64,000 bases of DNA from Sycobia sp. Sy_11 (taxonomy: Eukaryota; Arthropoda; Insecta; Hymenoptera; Epichrysomallidae), in the NCBI GenBank assembly GCA_018907035.1, contig JACCIC010000051.1, forward strand, positions 2,933,001-2,997,000, read 5' to 3'. The position numbers and the translations under genes were made by a program. A model generated the notes under the pieces. The model ran no database searches. It worked only from the letters and a program-made list of their open reading frames with translations, and had not been told where the DNA came from. The stretch's first letter is position 1; each line of letters begins with the position of its first letter. This document shows, piece by piece, positions 52,512 through 63,800 of the stretch.

Positions 52512-52624
52512 CTAAAAAATATTAAAATTATTTACTTACATCTCAAGAAATAGTAGACAAAAACAAAAAAATTAGGTAAATTTAAATAAAGGATAAACTT
52601 TCTAATGCTCATTTTAAATATTAC

Positions 52625-52630
52625 TTTATT
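52625..52630 (-). terminator. NSA2 candidate polyadenylation signal
   Basis: AATAAA on the minus strand, 46 bp after the NSA2 stop and about 125 bp before the RpS27A start codon. Confidence 0.55.
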
Positions 52631-52675
52631 ATAAACTTTTTACAGGATACATTGTTATACAAATAAAATCAAATT

Positions 52676-53455
52676 TCATACTAATAATACAGCATTGATA
52701 CATCCATCATTTTCAGGATTATTTGTTACTTGAGCATATTTGCCCCAAATTACTTTACCAGATTGTGTCACTAAACCTAACTCAGAAATGTTAACTTCAA
52801 TAATAGTACCCTTAGTAATAACACCTAATGATGTATACATTTGTGAATTAGGATTTCTTTTAACTCCAATAATAGGTAAACAAAAGGTTGCTTTTAACTC
52901 AGGATGAGTAACATGTGCTTTTTTAAACCTCAATGCCATAGGTCTGATAAACCGTTCAAATTTTGGTGGTTTTCTTGTAAAATTTTCTCCTACATATGTA
53001 ACTTTAGTAACCATTCTTTTCCATGATTTTCGTTTAGATTTTCCACTCTTGAATACTTTAAATACTTCTGAATCAGATTGTGCTTTAACTTTTGGGATAG
53101 GAACATCCCATTTACCAGCTTTTTCTTTTCTTTTTTGTTTTATCATATTTGATAAAACTTTAGCTCTTGATGTAACATCTCGATCAAGCAAATAAACTGG
53201 TAGCGCACCTTCTGGTACTGATTCAGCCTTTTTCTTAATATTTCTTTCTTCATGAGCTTTAATTTTCTTTTTCATTTGAATCTTCTCATTACGGCGTTCT
53301 TTATTGAATATTTTGGCTTTTATACCTCTTAAACTACGAGCTTTTTCAGAAAGTTTATGAGGTGCTCGAGCCTCTTTCTTTCTTTTACGTTCTTCATAAT
53401 CTAATCGTCGCCCATAAAGCTTCCGATGACGTTCAATATACTCATTCTGAGGCAT
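52676..53455 (-). CDS. NSA2: NSA2 ribosome biogenesis protein (TINP1)
   Basis: Nucleolar factor of the pre-60S particle, needed for 27S pre-rRNA processing. One uninterrupted coding exon of 259 codons plus TGA, the normal family length (about 260). It begins [20 protein letters not shown], is highly basic in the first half ([20 protein letters not shown]) and ends with the S8e-like C-terminal domain ([20 protein letters not shown] and [14 protein letters not shown]). The ATG has a favourable context (AGACC ATG). A CAG directly before ACCATG could be a splice acceptor of a 5'UTR intron, as the coding part starts right after it. Its product and RpS27A act in the same pathway. Confidence 0.97.
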   Translation of the reverse strand: MPQNEYIERHRKLYGRRLDYEERKRKKEARAPHKLSEKARSLRGIKAKIFNKERRNEKIQMKKKIKAHEERNIKKKAESVPEGALPVYLLDRDVTSRAKVLSNMIKQKRKEKAGKWDVPIPKVKAQSDSEVFKVFKSGKSKRKSWKRMVTKVTYVGENFTRKPPKFERFIRPMALRFKKAHVTHPELKATFCLPIIGVKRNPNSQMYTSLGVITKGTIIEVNISELGLVTQSGKVIWGKYAQVTNNPENDGCINAVLLV

Positions 53456-54270
53456 GGTCTGATAATAGTTTTATTAAGATATAATGGATTTAACTGAAAA
53501 ATAAATTATTTTTATAAAAAATAAATCAAAAAGATCAAACTATATTTAATTATGTTAATGTCATTGTACACGATACAATCCACTTACCTTTATTAAACTT
53601 TCAAAACTTACTCAAAATTTTCAGACAAGGTTGAAAATCCTATTCAATCATTAAGTTAAAACACAACCACAAACAAACCTAGAACATTGCAATTTTGAAG
53701 TTTTTGAGTATGCATAAATTTAGTTTCGAATATAGCTGTGCCTTGATCTAAAGTTAACAATATTATTCATTGTTTATTGTAAAGCTGTTCATTAATCAAC
53801 ATTTGAAAGTTATTTATTGTCATTTAAATATCTCAATAAAAAATCAAATTATTTTAATAGAATTTAAGTTCTATTTTACTAACATAATGTACAGCTTGAA
53901 ACAATGCCAAAGAATCATCTGAAATGTATTGAGTCGTGTACAATGCAAATGAGTTTACTTTACAAATTGAAACTAAATTATAAAAAATAAGTTCACTCGA
54001 AAGACTTCAAAATAGCAAAAATTAATAATAATAATGGATATTTAAATAAAATAGAAAAAAATTTTCTCTATTATTTATTTTCTTAAAAACGCGATAATTA
54101 GGTTATGGATACCGAAAGTTTGGGTTAAAAAATGTGCCATGTGTCAATGAAAAATTTTGATATATAGTACGCAATAAAAGAGAAAATTATTCATAAATGT
54201 TAAACAAAATATGTTATAAAAATGCAATTAGAAAATCTTATATAATATTTTTGGCTTAAATGTTTAATAT
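53456..54270. other. NSA2 upstream region
   Basis: AT-rich. Presumed promoter and possibly a 5'UTR exon of NSA2. No other gene seen. Confidence 0.5.
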
Positions 54271-54600
54271 TCTTAAAATAAAATAAAATATTCCACTAAC
54301 CTACCTACATACACGCCATGCGGATCCAGAAAGGAACTTCCGAGTTTTCGACTTGTTACACTTGTTAGTTTTTTTAGAATGTGTCGAGCTGTTGAGACTC
54401 GATTCTCGAATCTCGATTCAGTTGAAGACATGATCGTTGAGTTGACATGGTCGAGAGTCGAGAATTGAACAGAGGTTGTTAGATAAACCAGTGAGTCCAA
54501 GGGGGAGATGTGTAATCCTTATGGAAGCGCGTGGTAAGTTTCGACTTGCATAGAGGGCGCCACTCCGGGTTAAAAAAGCCGAACTCCAGATGTTTGGCTT
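54271..54600 (+). other. possible LTR-retrotransposon end (polypurine tract and LTR start)
   Basis: GC-richer patch. CCAAGGGGGAGA at 54498-54509 followed by TGTGTAATCC could be a polypurine tract and LTR start of a copia-like element; AGAGGGCGCCACTCC at 54552 is a motif often seen in insect LTRs. Sequence is short and cut by the mariner remnant. Confidence 0.25.
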
Positions 54601-54624
54601 TCAAAATATCAGATTATTCAAAAT

Positions 54625-55240
54625 AGGTTCACCACTTCATACCTGGAACAAAAGAACAATCAAAACAATGGACTCAAATAGGAGAACCGGCTCCAAATCT
54701 GCAGGCAAGGTTATGGCGTCTGGTTTTTGGATGTGTGTCGGATAATTTTTATTGACTATCTTAAAAAAGGAAAAACTAGCAGTGGCGAGTATTATGCGAA
54801 CTTATTGCAACGTTTGAGCGAAAAAATAAAGCAAAAACAGCCGCATTTGGTTAAGAAGAAAGTGTTGTTCCATCAAATCAATGCACCAGCTCATACATCC
54901 GTTATTGCGATCGCCAAAATTAATGAATTAAAGTTTGAATTGCTACCTCATGCAGCCTATTCGCCAGATTTATCTCCCTCGGATTATTTTCTGTTCCCAG
55001 ACTTGAAAAAACGGCTCGCTGGTCAAAGATTTTCCAACAATGAAAAGATTATATCGACAGTTAATGGCTATTATGAGGAGCTTGACAATTCTTATTATAA
55101 AAAGGGTATCGAACTTATTGAACATCTCTGGGAAAAGTGTATAGAGTTGAAAGGAGATTATGTTGAAAAATAAATATATTTTTTTCCAAAATTTTGGAGT
55201 TTTCTTTGTTTGATCAGGTACTTGTGGGACCACTCTCGTG
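54625..55240 (+). pseudogene. mariner transposase 3' remnant with right terminal repeat
   Basis: Begins with TKEQSKQWTQIGEPAPN (54650), then after a frame change an open frame to 55173 with LIDYLKKGKT-like sequence, KKKVLFHQINAPAHTS, LPHAAYSPDLSPSDYFLFP and a C terminus HLWEKCIELKGDYVEK. It is a mariner (DD34D) transposase. The second catalytic Asp (HQDNAP) is Ile here; the third (SPSDYF) is kept. The first, and the N-terminal DNA-binding part, are missing. The right terminal inverted repeat is at about 55209-55240 (CAGGTACTTGTGGGACCAC and CTCTCGTG), ending at a TA. Confidence 0.88.
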
Positions 55241-55244
55241 TATA

Positions 55245-55758
55245 TATATCATATCATATAATATCATATCATATCATATCATACTTCATATCATATCATA
55301 TACTAATTTATAAAGACAAAACGTGTTTTTGTTTGTACACGATAACCGAAAAAACTACTGAACCGATTGTTCTGAAATTTGACATATAGATTTCATATTA
55401 TCTTGGGAAGGACATAGGCTATGTTTTTTATTGAAAATCATTTTACTTTCATCAATAAATTAAGTTAATGGTTTTAATAATCAGTTCCATTATCAGTCAC
55501 TAGGTGGCGTCATGAATCACGAACATCAACTCAAAGTAGTAGTTTAAAGTATTTATACCAGGCCAGCCCAAACGAATGTTCATATCCAACTTTGGGATTC
55601 GTATCCTAAAGAAGGTACGGCATTAGTCGGTATTACCTTTTTTATTCTTCAGGTTAATCTGACACTACACTCACACCTTGTGAATATCTTTTGATTTTTG
55701 TAAATTTTATTTTCTCTTATGTGAGAAAATCTATCTCTCTCTCTCTCTCTCTCTCTGT

Positions 55759-55833
<75 letters not shown>

Positions 55834-56790
55834 GTCGGCTCTCTGTCTTTCTTTCTCATTCGCTTATAAAATGGTTTTGTATGCCAAATGATACTGAATA
55901 TAGTTTGTGACAACAAATTATATGTTTGTTTTTATACATTATATTAACTTTAGATTTGTGACAAGAGTCTGTTTTTTTTTAATTTGAAAAAAGAAATGAT
56001 TGCACAATAGGGTTCTTTTACCAACAACCTCGAAACTATATATATAATATATCGTCACTTCTCCAGAAAAAGGAAATAACCATCGTCTGCTTAAAAAATA
56101 TGCTATTCGCATACCAACATTTTGCTTGAATTACAGTTGGCATCACTGCGAAAGTATCCACTGTATTTAATTGAAAAAACGAAAATATATGAAATATGTA
56201 ATATTATATTGTATGCATATTATATTGTACATATTATATATACACATTTTAAATACGGTTTCTACTGAGAAATATTGTATAGGCATGTACAGGCGGTTGA
56301 TTACGATATCCCGTTGCCTCAAGACAATTTCTATAGGCAGTTGTGTGTTCGAATGATAGAATGCGATGCCCAGGTTTCTCTGGTCGATTTCTACGGGGAG
56401 TATTGTATTATTTAATAGAAAACGACGTCCAGGTATGAGGAAATCAACTTCTATGGAAAGATTCGTGTTGGGACGGTAAAATACGATATCTAGGTCTTTC
56501 AAAACGACTTCTACGGGGAGTATTGTCTTTAGTCGTTCGGAAATGATGCTAGCCTTCTCGGGACGACTTCTACTGGGACTATCTTGTTTAGTTGGTAGAA
56601 AGCGATGTCCAGATATGACGAGACGATTTCTACGGGGAGTTTCGTGTTCGGATGATAGAATGCGATTTCCAGGTGTTTTGAAACGACTTCTGCGGGGAAT
56701 TTCGTGTTCGGCTGATAGAAGACAATGTCCAGGTATGACGGGACGATTTCTACGGGAAGTATCGTGTTTAGTTGGTAGAAAACGATGTTA
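55245..56790 (-). repeat. composite dispersed repeat, copy B (longest)
   Basis: Fullest copy, on the minus strand. From left to right: ATATC-type pentamer tail (55248-55305), the main conserved module (55306-55735), (CT)n (55736-55836), a second module (55850-56040, with GATACTGAATATAGTTTGTG and TTTACCAACAACCTCGAAAC), a third short module (56041-56180, ending in TTACAGTTGGCATCAC and ATTTAATTGAAAAAACG), then about nine 60-bp minisatellite units (56250-56790). The same order is seen in copies A, C and D with parts missing. No protein coding. Confidence 0.85.
56250..56790 (-). repeat. 60-bp minisatellite array (about nine units)
   Basis: Units share TTCTACGGGGAG, CGTGTTCGG-TGGTAGAA and GATGTCCAGGTATGAcGgGACG. 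Period is 60 bp, with one unit of 59. Same family as 60600-61110 and 8034-8205. Confidence 0.92.
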
Positions 56791-56839
56791 TTGATAACTT
56801 ATAAATGAATGGCATTTACTACTAAGCAAATGAAGATCG

Positions 56840-58575
56840 CTACGGAAAATTTGATGAACTTTTTGTTTCGTTGCCTCGTACCTTTAATGAAAAATGCGCG
56901 GCAATAATCTATCCCTACGTTATAAAAGAGTTGCAAAGGTGTAACACGAGCACTTGGCAAATTTTGCATCAAATAATCAACAGTGAGCGGAACAGCTCGG
57001 AAACATTGAGTGCAGTTTCAAATAATTTTCCGAACTTGATTTCGTACGTCCAATACCCAATATTTTTGACGCAATAAACACAAGGTGATTTGAATTTTGG
57101 AGTGAAAATTTTTAGGATATTACCATTATTATTAAAAGATCCGTTACGTGATGCGATTTCGGTATGATTATTGGATGTTGTTGATCAAAAGAAATTCTAG
57201 AATTTTTTTAATGTCCGCCTACTCGAATTATGCCATCTTTGTCGTAGAATGGTTGAAGAGAAATCGTTTTTTTATTTGACTTAAGAACGTCATTAGAAAT
57301 GTTTTCAAATTTTCTGCATACAATGAATTTTAGACCAATTTAATTAGAATTTTTTCGTCATATTGTAAATCTGCTGATTGTAAATATCCTTTATTTTTAT
57401 TTTTAGTCTTAAATCGCATGCCATAAGTAAGAACACGACACAAGTTAGAAAATGACGAAAATCTAGTTAAGATTAATCTATTAAACTTGTTATCTTGCGG
57501 ATCTCGAGATAACGAGCAGGTGTAAGTCTAAACGTAACAGTGTTAAGTTCATATTCGACAATACGATTTTGCATCTGCCAGTGTATCTTCTGAAATTTGC
57601 AACTTTTTTCGCGAATTAACTCTTGTCGATACATCTTTTCTATCCCCGAGTACAATACAAATTAAAAAAACAGAAAACGCAATATAAAAGCCAGCATAAC
57701 ATCCTGAATTGTCGGATCTGTCATTAGCATGTCATTTAACGAAGCTCCCGAGGTTGATTTTGCCGATGCATCAAACGCGACACTAAATTTGGTGGTAGTA
57801 CTAGTTTCTTTAAGAACAGCGCGATGAGGCAAACAAAAGTCTTCATCGGATGAACTGCGTTATATAGATATATGACCTAATTGTAAATATTCTTCGATTA
57901 TATGACAATATCTTTTTTGAAATTCTGCATTTTTTTAAAATTTAATAAATTAGGAATTCAAAGTTTTGAGAGTTGCGCTACGAGACCCCGAACTGTTCGC
58001 AATCCAGTTTCAAAGGCAGTGCTACTATATATTAACCGGATAAATCTCGAGAAGTATTAGCTAAATAATGGTTTTTAGATTTAGCTCCTCATCGGAGAGA
58101 TAGACTTGTGAAGGGCCTTCCTCTATCTCCCAGAACTTGGTTAAATCGTGTTGCAGATCAGCAAAATAACAGTTAAAATGTCTTTAGCTATCCTCTAATG
58201 AACCGCTTCCTATTACCAAGCCAAATCGGGCTTTTTAAAAAATAAACGATTTATTATTTCCAACTAAATTAATTTGGATTAATTGGAATTGGCTAGTTTC
58301 GCGTTTTGACAATCTAGCAAACAACTTATATAAAAATCAAACAAGTCTTCTTTCGATGGGAAGACATCCCTTTTTCTAACTTCTTCCCGCTTTTCGGTAA
58401 TGGTTTTTGAAGTTTTTTTTGAATAAGTTGCACGAGCATTCCTTTACGAACAGTAACACTTAGTGTTGCTAATGATTCGATGTGCTGTTGGACCTAATCC
58501 GCAAATCTAGCAAGACTTTCAGCGCAACAGTGCTTGTGCCGGTAAACAAATTAAACGACTTAAATGTCATTAACA
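56840..58575 (-). mobile_element. degenerate Bel/Pao LTR retrotransposon
   Basis: Minus strand, all frames broken. In order: a Gag piece (58480-58290: VQQHIESLATLSVTVRKGM, LPKSGKKLEK), a linker with LQHDLTKFWEIEEGP (58170), then reverse transcriptase: EEYLQLGHIS, CLPHRAVLKETSTTTKFSVA, FDASAKSTSGASLNDML, GIEKMYRQ and EYELNTVTFRLTPARYL (57930-57490). Integrase N-terminal part follows: NSRISFDQQHP-type sequence, then RQKYWVLDVRNQVRKII, NCTQCFRA (zinc finger Cys pair) and FYNVGIDYCRAFFIKG (57330-56860). The RT active site region (YxDD) and RNase H are deleted, and so are the LTRs. The Bel/Pao family is recognised by LTKFWEIEE and the ETSTTTK-VFDASAK type of RT motif. Confidence 0.88.
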
Positions 58576-60269
58576 AAATTTTCTTTTTAAATCAATTATT
58601 GTTTTTTTTTTTATTTAATTATGTGAATATAATTCAAATTTAGTTACAAATTATTTATCGAAACATAATTGTTTTTAGTAACGTAACACGTTTCAGGTAT
58701 TACATTACAAAGAAATGTTACAGTGTATGTTTTAATCATCTTTTATACTTTGCAGATTATGTTAGGCTACTTATTTCATCTTTTCAAAGCAATTGGAATA
58801 ACATCCATGGCCTATTACATTAAGATTATTACATTATTACATTAAAATGTATCTTATTTTAATCTTTTTTTTTTATTTGATGAAGTCTTGCATCATACAA
58901 GAAAGAATATGTTTATGATGACATCGAATAATGGGCATACATTCACACTTTTCTAGCTTGATTCTTTTATAACTTGAGTGATGTATCCCATACGTCACAC
59001 AATATATTTATAATTCACTGCAACACTTGAAACTTTCAAAATAACCGAAAATTTGCACGCTTGTTAGATCTAGTAAAATGTAAAAGTATAACTCGATAAG
59101 TTTTACTACACTATAACTTAATCTTATGTAGTTAATTCCTTCAAATAAAGAGACAAATGTTAAGGTTAACAATAAATCGTTTTAATATGGTCAAATAATC
59201 ACAAAAAAGAAGTGCATTCCCGAAAGTACGCAGGACGACTGACTCTTGAATATTTTGAAGTAAAACAAATTACTTTAGATAACGGTTTCATGCTCTCCTT
59301 ATTTGCTGAAAACTCTAAATGGAGCCGGCCTGACCAACTTTATCATTAGTGCAGTGGGCAATTCGAAACAAGTTAATAGTGAAGAACCGACACTATGGCA
59401 TTCGCTCCACGGAGAGCCGTTCTAATCCCTTAATGAGAGTAAATCCCCGGGTCTGGAAAAACTCCAATGACCCAGCAAATAAGAGTGACATGAAACTATT
59501 ATCTATTGCACGTAATATCAAGCCAATAAGAAAGAATAAATGTAAATAGATTTATGATACTTACTCATTACATAGAAAAATTAGACGTACGGGAGTAAGT
59601 GACTTCCAGTCTTATTTTAACATAAAAAAAAATATTATTTGGTGCAGAACAGTAAATGTAAAATCACTCGCCTTTCAAATAAAGTAATAATTATAAATTT
59701 TAGGTATCATTTATATACATAATTCGAGTGTCGCAACTTGTAGGGCAAATAATAAATCAAATAAAATTTCTTTCACCGCTCTACGTATTGTATAAACAAA
59801 ATCGAAGTAAATTTATAATGTGCGAAATCCCTGATAATCTGCACCTGATAATCACTATTTTTGTATAAAAAAGGAGAAAAATTTAGTTTCGGCATATTCG
59901 AAGAGATGTCGCAACAAGCAGCACTCAGTGCCTTATATATATTATCAAAATAAAAACAACCCTGATGCTTATTGTAATTTTTCATATTGTACGTAAGTAA
60001 TTATAAAAGAAAATTAGGCAATACAACAAAATATGTGTAGATTATATTTGACATTAAGCATTTTACTGTGGTTTTTACATGTAAAAGAGATTTTATGTTT
60101 TAAAAGAACATGAAGCGTGCAAGTACATAGTTCATGTATATATACTTACACAATATAGAGCGTTCTATAAATAAGTTGTGGGCCTGGTCGTATTGCTTTT
60201 ATACTTTGTTGCAACAAAATCAGTTTATAATATGCATTATATTTGTGTCGTAAAGGCCCTCGGATAAAA
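58576..60269. other. AT-rich intergenic sequence
   Basis: No gene recognised. Open frames at 59349-59549 (+) and 59773-59985 (-) are unassigned and probably spurious or decayed repeat. Confidence 0.5.
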
Positions 60270-60272
60270 TTG

Positions 60273-60346
<74 letters not shown>
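60270..60346. repeat. (TA)n microsatellite
   Basis: TA repeat of about 38 units with a single G interruption, next to copy C of the composite repeat. Confidence 0.96.
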
Positions 60347-60479
60347 TAGCATCCCCCGTCTCGGCTTCGCCCGAGATAATAATTTAATCGATTTCATAAG
60401 CAATTCAATAATATCTAACTAAAAAGTACTCTATATATAAAAATCTATATTACTATGAATAATTAACCGTAATGTACCC

Positions 60480-61460
60480 ATCATCGGTATGGAGAGTTTT
60501 GTGTTGGGAAGGTAGAATATGACTTCCAGGTATCCCAGGACGACTTTTACTGGGAGCGTGCGTGTTCAAATGATAGAAAATGAATCTCTTTATAGATGTC
60601 TCTTTAACACTCCCTGTAGAAGTCGTTTCAAAACATCCCGATATCGTATTCGAATTTCTCAACATGAATCTCCCCATAGAAGTCGTCTCGTCATACCTGG
60701 ACATCATATTCTACCGTCCGAACACGAAATTCCCCGTGGGAGTCGTCCCGTCATACCTGGACATTGTCTTCTACCGTCTGAACATGAAACTCCCCATAGA
60801 AGTCGTCCCGTCATACTTGGACATTGTTTTCTACCGACCGAACACGAAATTTCCCGTAGAAGTCGTCCCGTCATACCCAGACATCGTCTTCTACCGTCCG
60901 AACATGAAATTCCTCGTGGAAGTAGTCCCGTCATACCTGGACATCGTCTTCTACCGTCCGCACACGAAATTCCCCGTGGAAGTAGTCCCGTCATACCTGG
61001 ACATTGTTTTCTGCCGACCGAACACGAAATTCCCCGTAGAAGTCGTCCCGTCATACCTGGACATCGTCTTCTATCGTTCGAACACGAAATTCCCCGTGGA
61101 AGTTCCCTGAGAACAAAAAAGGTTATACCAACTAACGCCATACCTTCTTTAGGATACGAATCCCAAAATTGGATATAAACATTTGTCTGAGCTGGACTGG
61201 TATTAATATTTAAGCGGACTACTTTGAGTTGATGTTCGTGATTCAAGACACCACCTAGTGGCCGCTGATGAAACTGATTGTTCAAACCATTAACTTAATT
61301 TATTGATGAAAGTAAAATGATTTTTAATAAAAAACATAGCCTATGTCTTCCCAAGGTAATATAGAATCTATATGTCAAATTTCAGAGCAACCGGTTCAGT
61401 AGTTTTTTCGATTATCGCGTACAAACAAAAACACGCGTTGTCTTCATCAATTATATATAT
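60480..61460 (+). repeat. composite dispersed repeat, copy C (internal deletion)
   Basis: The 60-bp minisatellite (60480-61107) joins directly to the middle of the conserved module (61108-61440, GAACAAAAAAGGTTATACC to GTACAAACAAAAACACG). The (GA)n and the second and third modules present in copy B are gone. The first part of the array (60485-60590) is inverted relative to the rest. Confidence 0.85.
60600..61110 (+). repeat. 60-bp minisatellite array (about eight units)
   Basis: Exact period of 60 bp; unit core GTCGTCCCGTCATACCTGGA, then CATCGTCTTCTACCG, CCGAACACGAAATTCCCCGT. Because 60 is a multiple of 3, several frames stay open on both strands (up to about 219 codons); these are repeat artefacts, not genes. 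Confidence 0.96.
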
Positions 61461-61499
61461 ATATATAAGGACCTTTACTCAAATGTTTTCTTGGGAAAA

Positions 61500-61500
61500 T

Positions 61501-61540
<40 letters not shown>
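61500..61540. repeat. (TA)n microsatellite
   Basis: TA repeat of about 19 units. Confidence 0.93.
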
Positions 61541-61541
<1 letters not shown>

Positions 61542-61785
61542 TTTAGCAATCTTGTCTAGGGTGGCGGGAGGGGGGAGAAGAGGAAGCCAAGGGTTTAACG
61601 TGGATTACCGGATTAGTGGGTGTTGCAGTTTTTTATAGCTGCCTTTAGCATGCGCGTCCGTGCGCTCTATACTTCTCATTCTCTCTCTCTCTCTCTCTCT
61701 CTCTTTCTGACTTGACCATCTGCTTCGATGCTGTGCGGGCCTAGGGCAGCAGTGTGTCTATAGTATATACATTAGAAATCGTTGG
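61541..61785. other. GC-richer patch with (CT)n
   Basis: Holds GGGAGGGGGGAGAAGAGG at 61568 and a short (CT)n at 61680-61704. No gene recognised. Confidence 0.5.
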
Positions 61786-61789
61786 TAAA

Positions 61790-61949
61790 GTGATTAACTA
61801 ATTTGCCAATTTTTTATATTTTTGTCGAATTTTCCAAAAAAATAGCCTATAACCTATTCCTGACTATGTAGAAGACGTGGTTAAATTTTGAACACGATCG
61901 GTTCAGTAGTTTCGGAGTTTATCCAGGACAAACAAACACACATACATTC

Positions 61950-61995
<46 letters not shown>
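61790..61995 (+). repeat. diverged composite-repeat module with (TA)n tail, copy E
   Basis: ATAGCCTATAACCTATTCC, then GATCGGTTCAGTAGTTTCGG and ACAAACAAACACAC, matching the 3' end of the conserved module in copies A-C at moderate identity, followed by (TA)n at 61951-61993. Confidence 0.65.
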
Positions 61996-62060
61996 ATACG
62001 AATATACACTAAGCAAATTTGATCACATGATTTGCTGCCGTTCAAATCATTTTGAAAATA

Positions 62061-62879
62061 TACGAAGTCAGACAATTAAGTAATGCGAGAAAATTAAAAA
62101 ATCGATTAAATATAAAAATTAAGGTACATCACTGCTATCCCCTTCAAAATAGTCCCTTTCTGCATCTATACACTTATTCCAGCGAGTTTTCCAGTTTTTG
62201 TAAAAATTCTGGAACTCTTCTTGTGGAACCTCTCCGAGTACCCTTGTCACAGATTCTTGGATGTTTTCAATGGAGTCCAATTTCGACCTGTGACGAATAT
62301 TTTCAAATAGGAGAATAGGCAAAAGTCGCAGGGTGATATGTCCAGTGAATAGGGCTATTGTGGTAACGTTGGCGCTCCAGGGGATAGCCACTGTTGGCTT
62401 TGTCGTTTATTTTCGGCGTCATATTGAAAGAACCAACTTTCATCACCAATAATAACTCGATTGAGAAGAGCAGGATCACTTTTAAGCTGCTAGAGACGTT
62501 ATTGTACACCATTGCTCTAAAAATTCAGTCGATTTATAATGAAAAAATAATAAAATACTCTAATCTCTTATATTAATTTTCTTAATTAATAAAATATGGA
62601 GTTGATAAATAATTAATAAAATTATAGATATCTTTAACTCATCAGATTTCGTCCTTCATATAAGATCATTTTTTTAAAGTTCCATTTTCATGACATGCAC
62701 TTTTCGCGCCTTGTTATAAAACACGAAACAGCTGGCAAAGAAATGATAGTACAAGCGTCGTCAAGGTCTCAATCGAGAGGGAGAACATCTACTATTATGG
62801 TGTCGGAGTTACAGGTTGGCATTGTTATCACAGGCAGAGAAATAAAATCGGTTGCACTACTTAATTGTCTGACCTCGTA
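62061..62879 (-). mobile_element. mariner element with both terminal repeats, internally deleted
   Basis: Perfectly placed terminal inverted repeats: TACGAAGTCAGACAATTAAG (62061-62080, continuing 6 bp) and its near-exact complement at 62854-62879, differing at two of 26 positions, next to TA on both sides. The transposase is on the minus strand: GDESWFFQYDAENKRQSQQW (about 62460; first catalytic Asp in GDESW), a deletion, SPDISPCDFCLF, then the open frame to 62119 with LFENIRHRSKLDSIENIQES and WNKCIDAERDYFEGD. Several frameshifts; not active. A plus-strand open frame at 62695-63129 overlaps its right end and is a shadow. Confidence 0.88.
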
Positions 62880-63097
62880 CATTTCGGAGAGGACTTCGGA
62901 AGAAGAAGACAGCCCATATTCCATTTTGCTGAAACCTTATGCATTTATGTTTTTTGTGGTACTTATAATGAAATATCATAGTGCCTTCTTACTGAAATTG
63001 AATTTGAGTGGCGAAATTAATACAAGAAGCATAAAAAGGGTAGTTTTTTGTATTAACTCATATATAAGATTATTTTTAAAAAAATTTTTCAAAACAG

Positions 63098-63800
63098 TTG
63101 TACGAGGAGGGTTCAAAAAGTACCTGTGATTGAAGATTGAGGATGTTCCTTAGGGAGGCTTGTGTTATTATCGAGTGCTGTCATCTATGAAACGACGCCA
63201 AAACAAATTTCAGACTGATTGATAGTAACATTTAACATGATAAGTTGGCTGTGAAGAAATTTTCGGCCCGATGGGTGCCGCGATTGCTCACGGTAGACAA
63301 CAAACGGAAGCAGCCGCTAACTTTGAAGCAGTGTTTGGAACAATTTAAGCGAGATCCGAAAGACTTTTTGCGTCGAGTTGTCACCGTTGATGAAATCTGA
63401 ATTCATCATTACACAGCGGAAACTAAGCAACAATCAAAACAATGGATTTCTGGCGGTGAATCTGCTGCAAAGAAAGCGAAGACGGTCCTATCGGCCAGAA
63501 AGGTCATAACGACGATTTTTTGGGATGCGAAGGACATCATCCTTATGGACTTTTTCGAAAAAGGAAGAACGATCACTGGACAATACTACAGTGAATTATT
63601 ACACCGGTTCGATAAAAATTCAAGGAGACACGGACACATTTGGTAAAAAAAAGGTATTGTTTCATCACGATGACGCACCAGCACATTCATCTGCTGTTGT
63701 CGCCACCAAACTGCATGAATTGCGTTAACAATTGCGACTTCTTCTTACTCCCTAACATAAAGAAATGGCTCACAGGAAAAAAACGACAGTCGCTATATAT
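63098..63800 (+). pseudogene. second mariner remnant, left end and transposase
   Basis: Begins with a terminal repeat at about 63100-63127 (TACGAGGAGGGTTCAAAAAG) that resembles the right end of the 54625-55240 copy. The transposase follows without its N-terminal DNA-binding part: LTLKQCLEQFKRDPKDFL, VTVDEI then a stop (first Asp kept), HHYTAETKQQSKQW, TIFWDAKDIILMDFFEKGRT and FHHDDAPAHSS (second Asp kept). It breaks off near 63790 (KKWLTGKK). Stops and frameshifts; inactive. Confidence 0.87.

Noticed and set aside
60519..61285. Frames of 219, 176 and 193 codons over the minisatellite
   Set aside because: A 60-bp period keeps all frames open; similar frames occur on both strands and no domain is present.
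62695..63129. 144-codon plus-strand open frame
   Set aside because: It spans the right terminal repeat of one mariner and the left repeat of the next, so it is a shadow.
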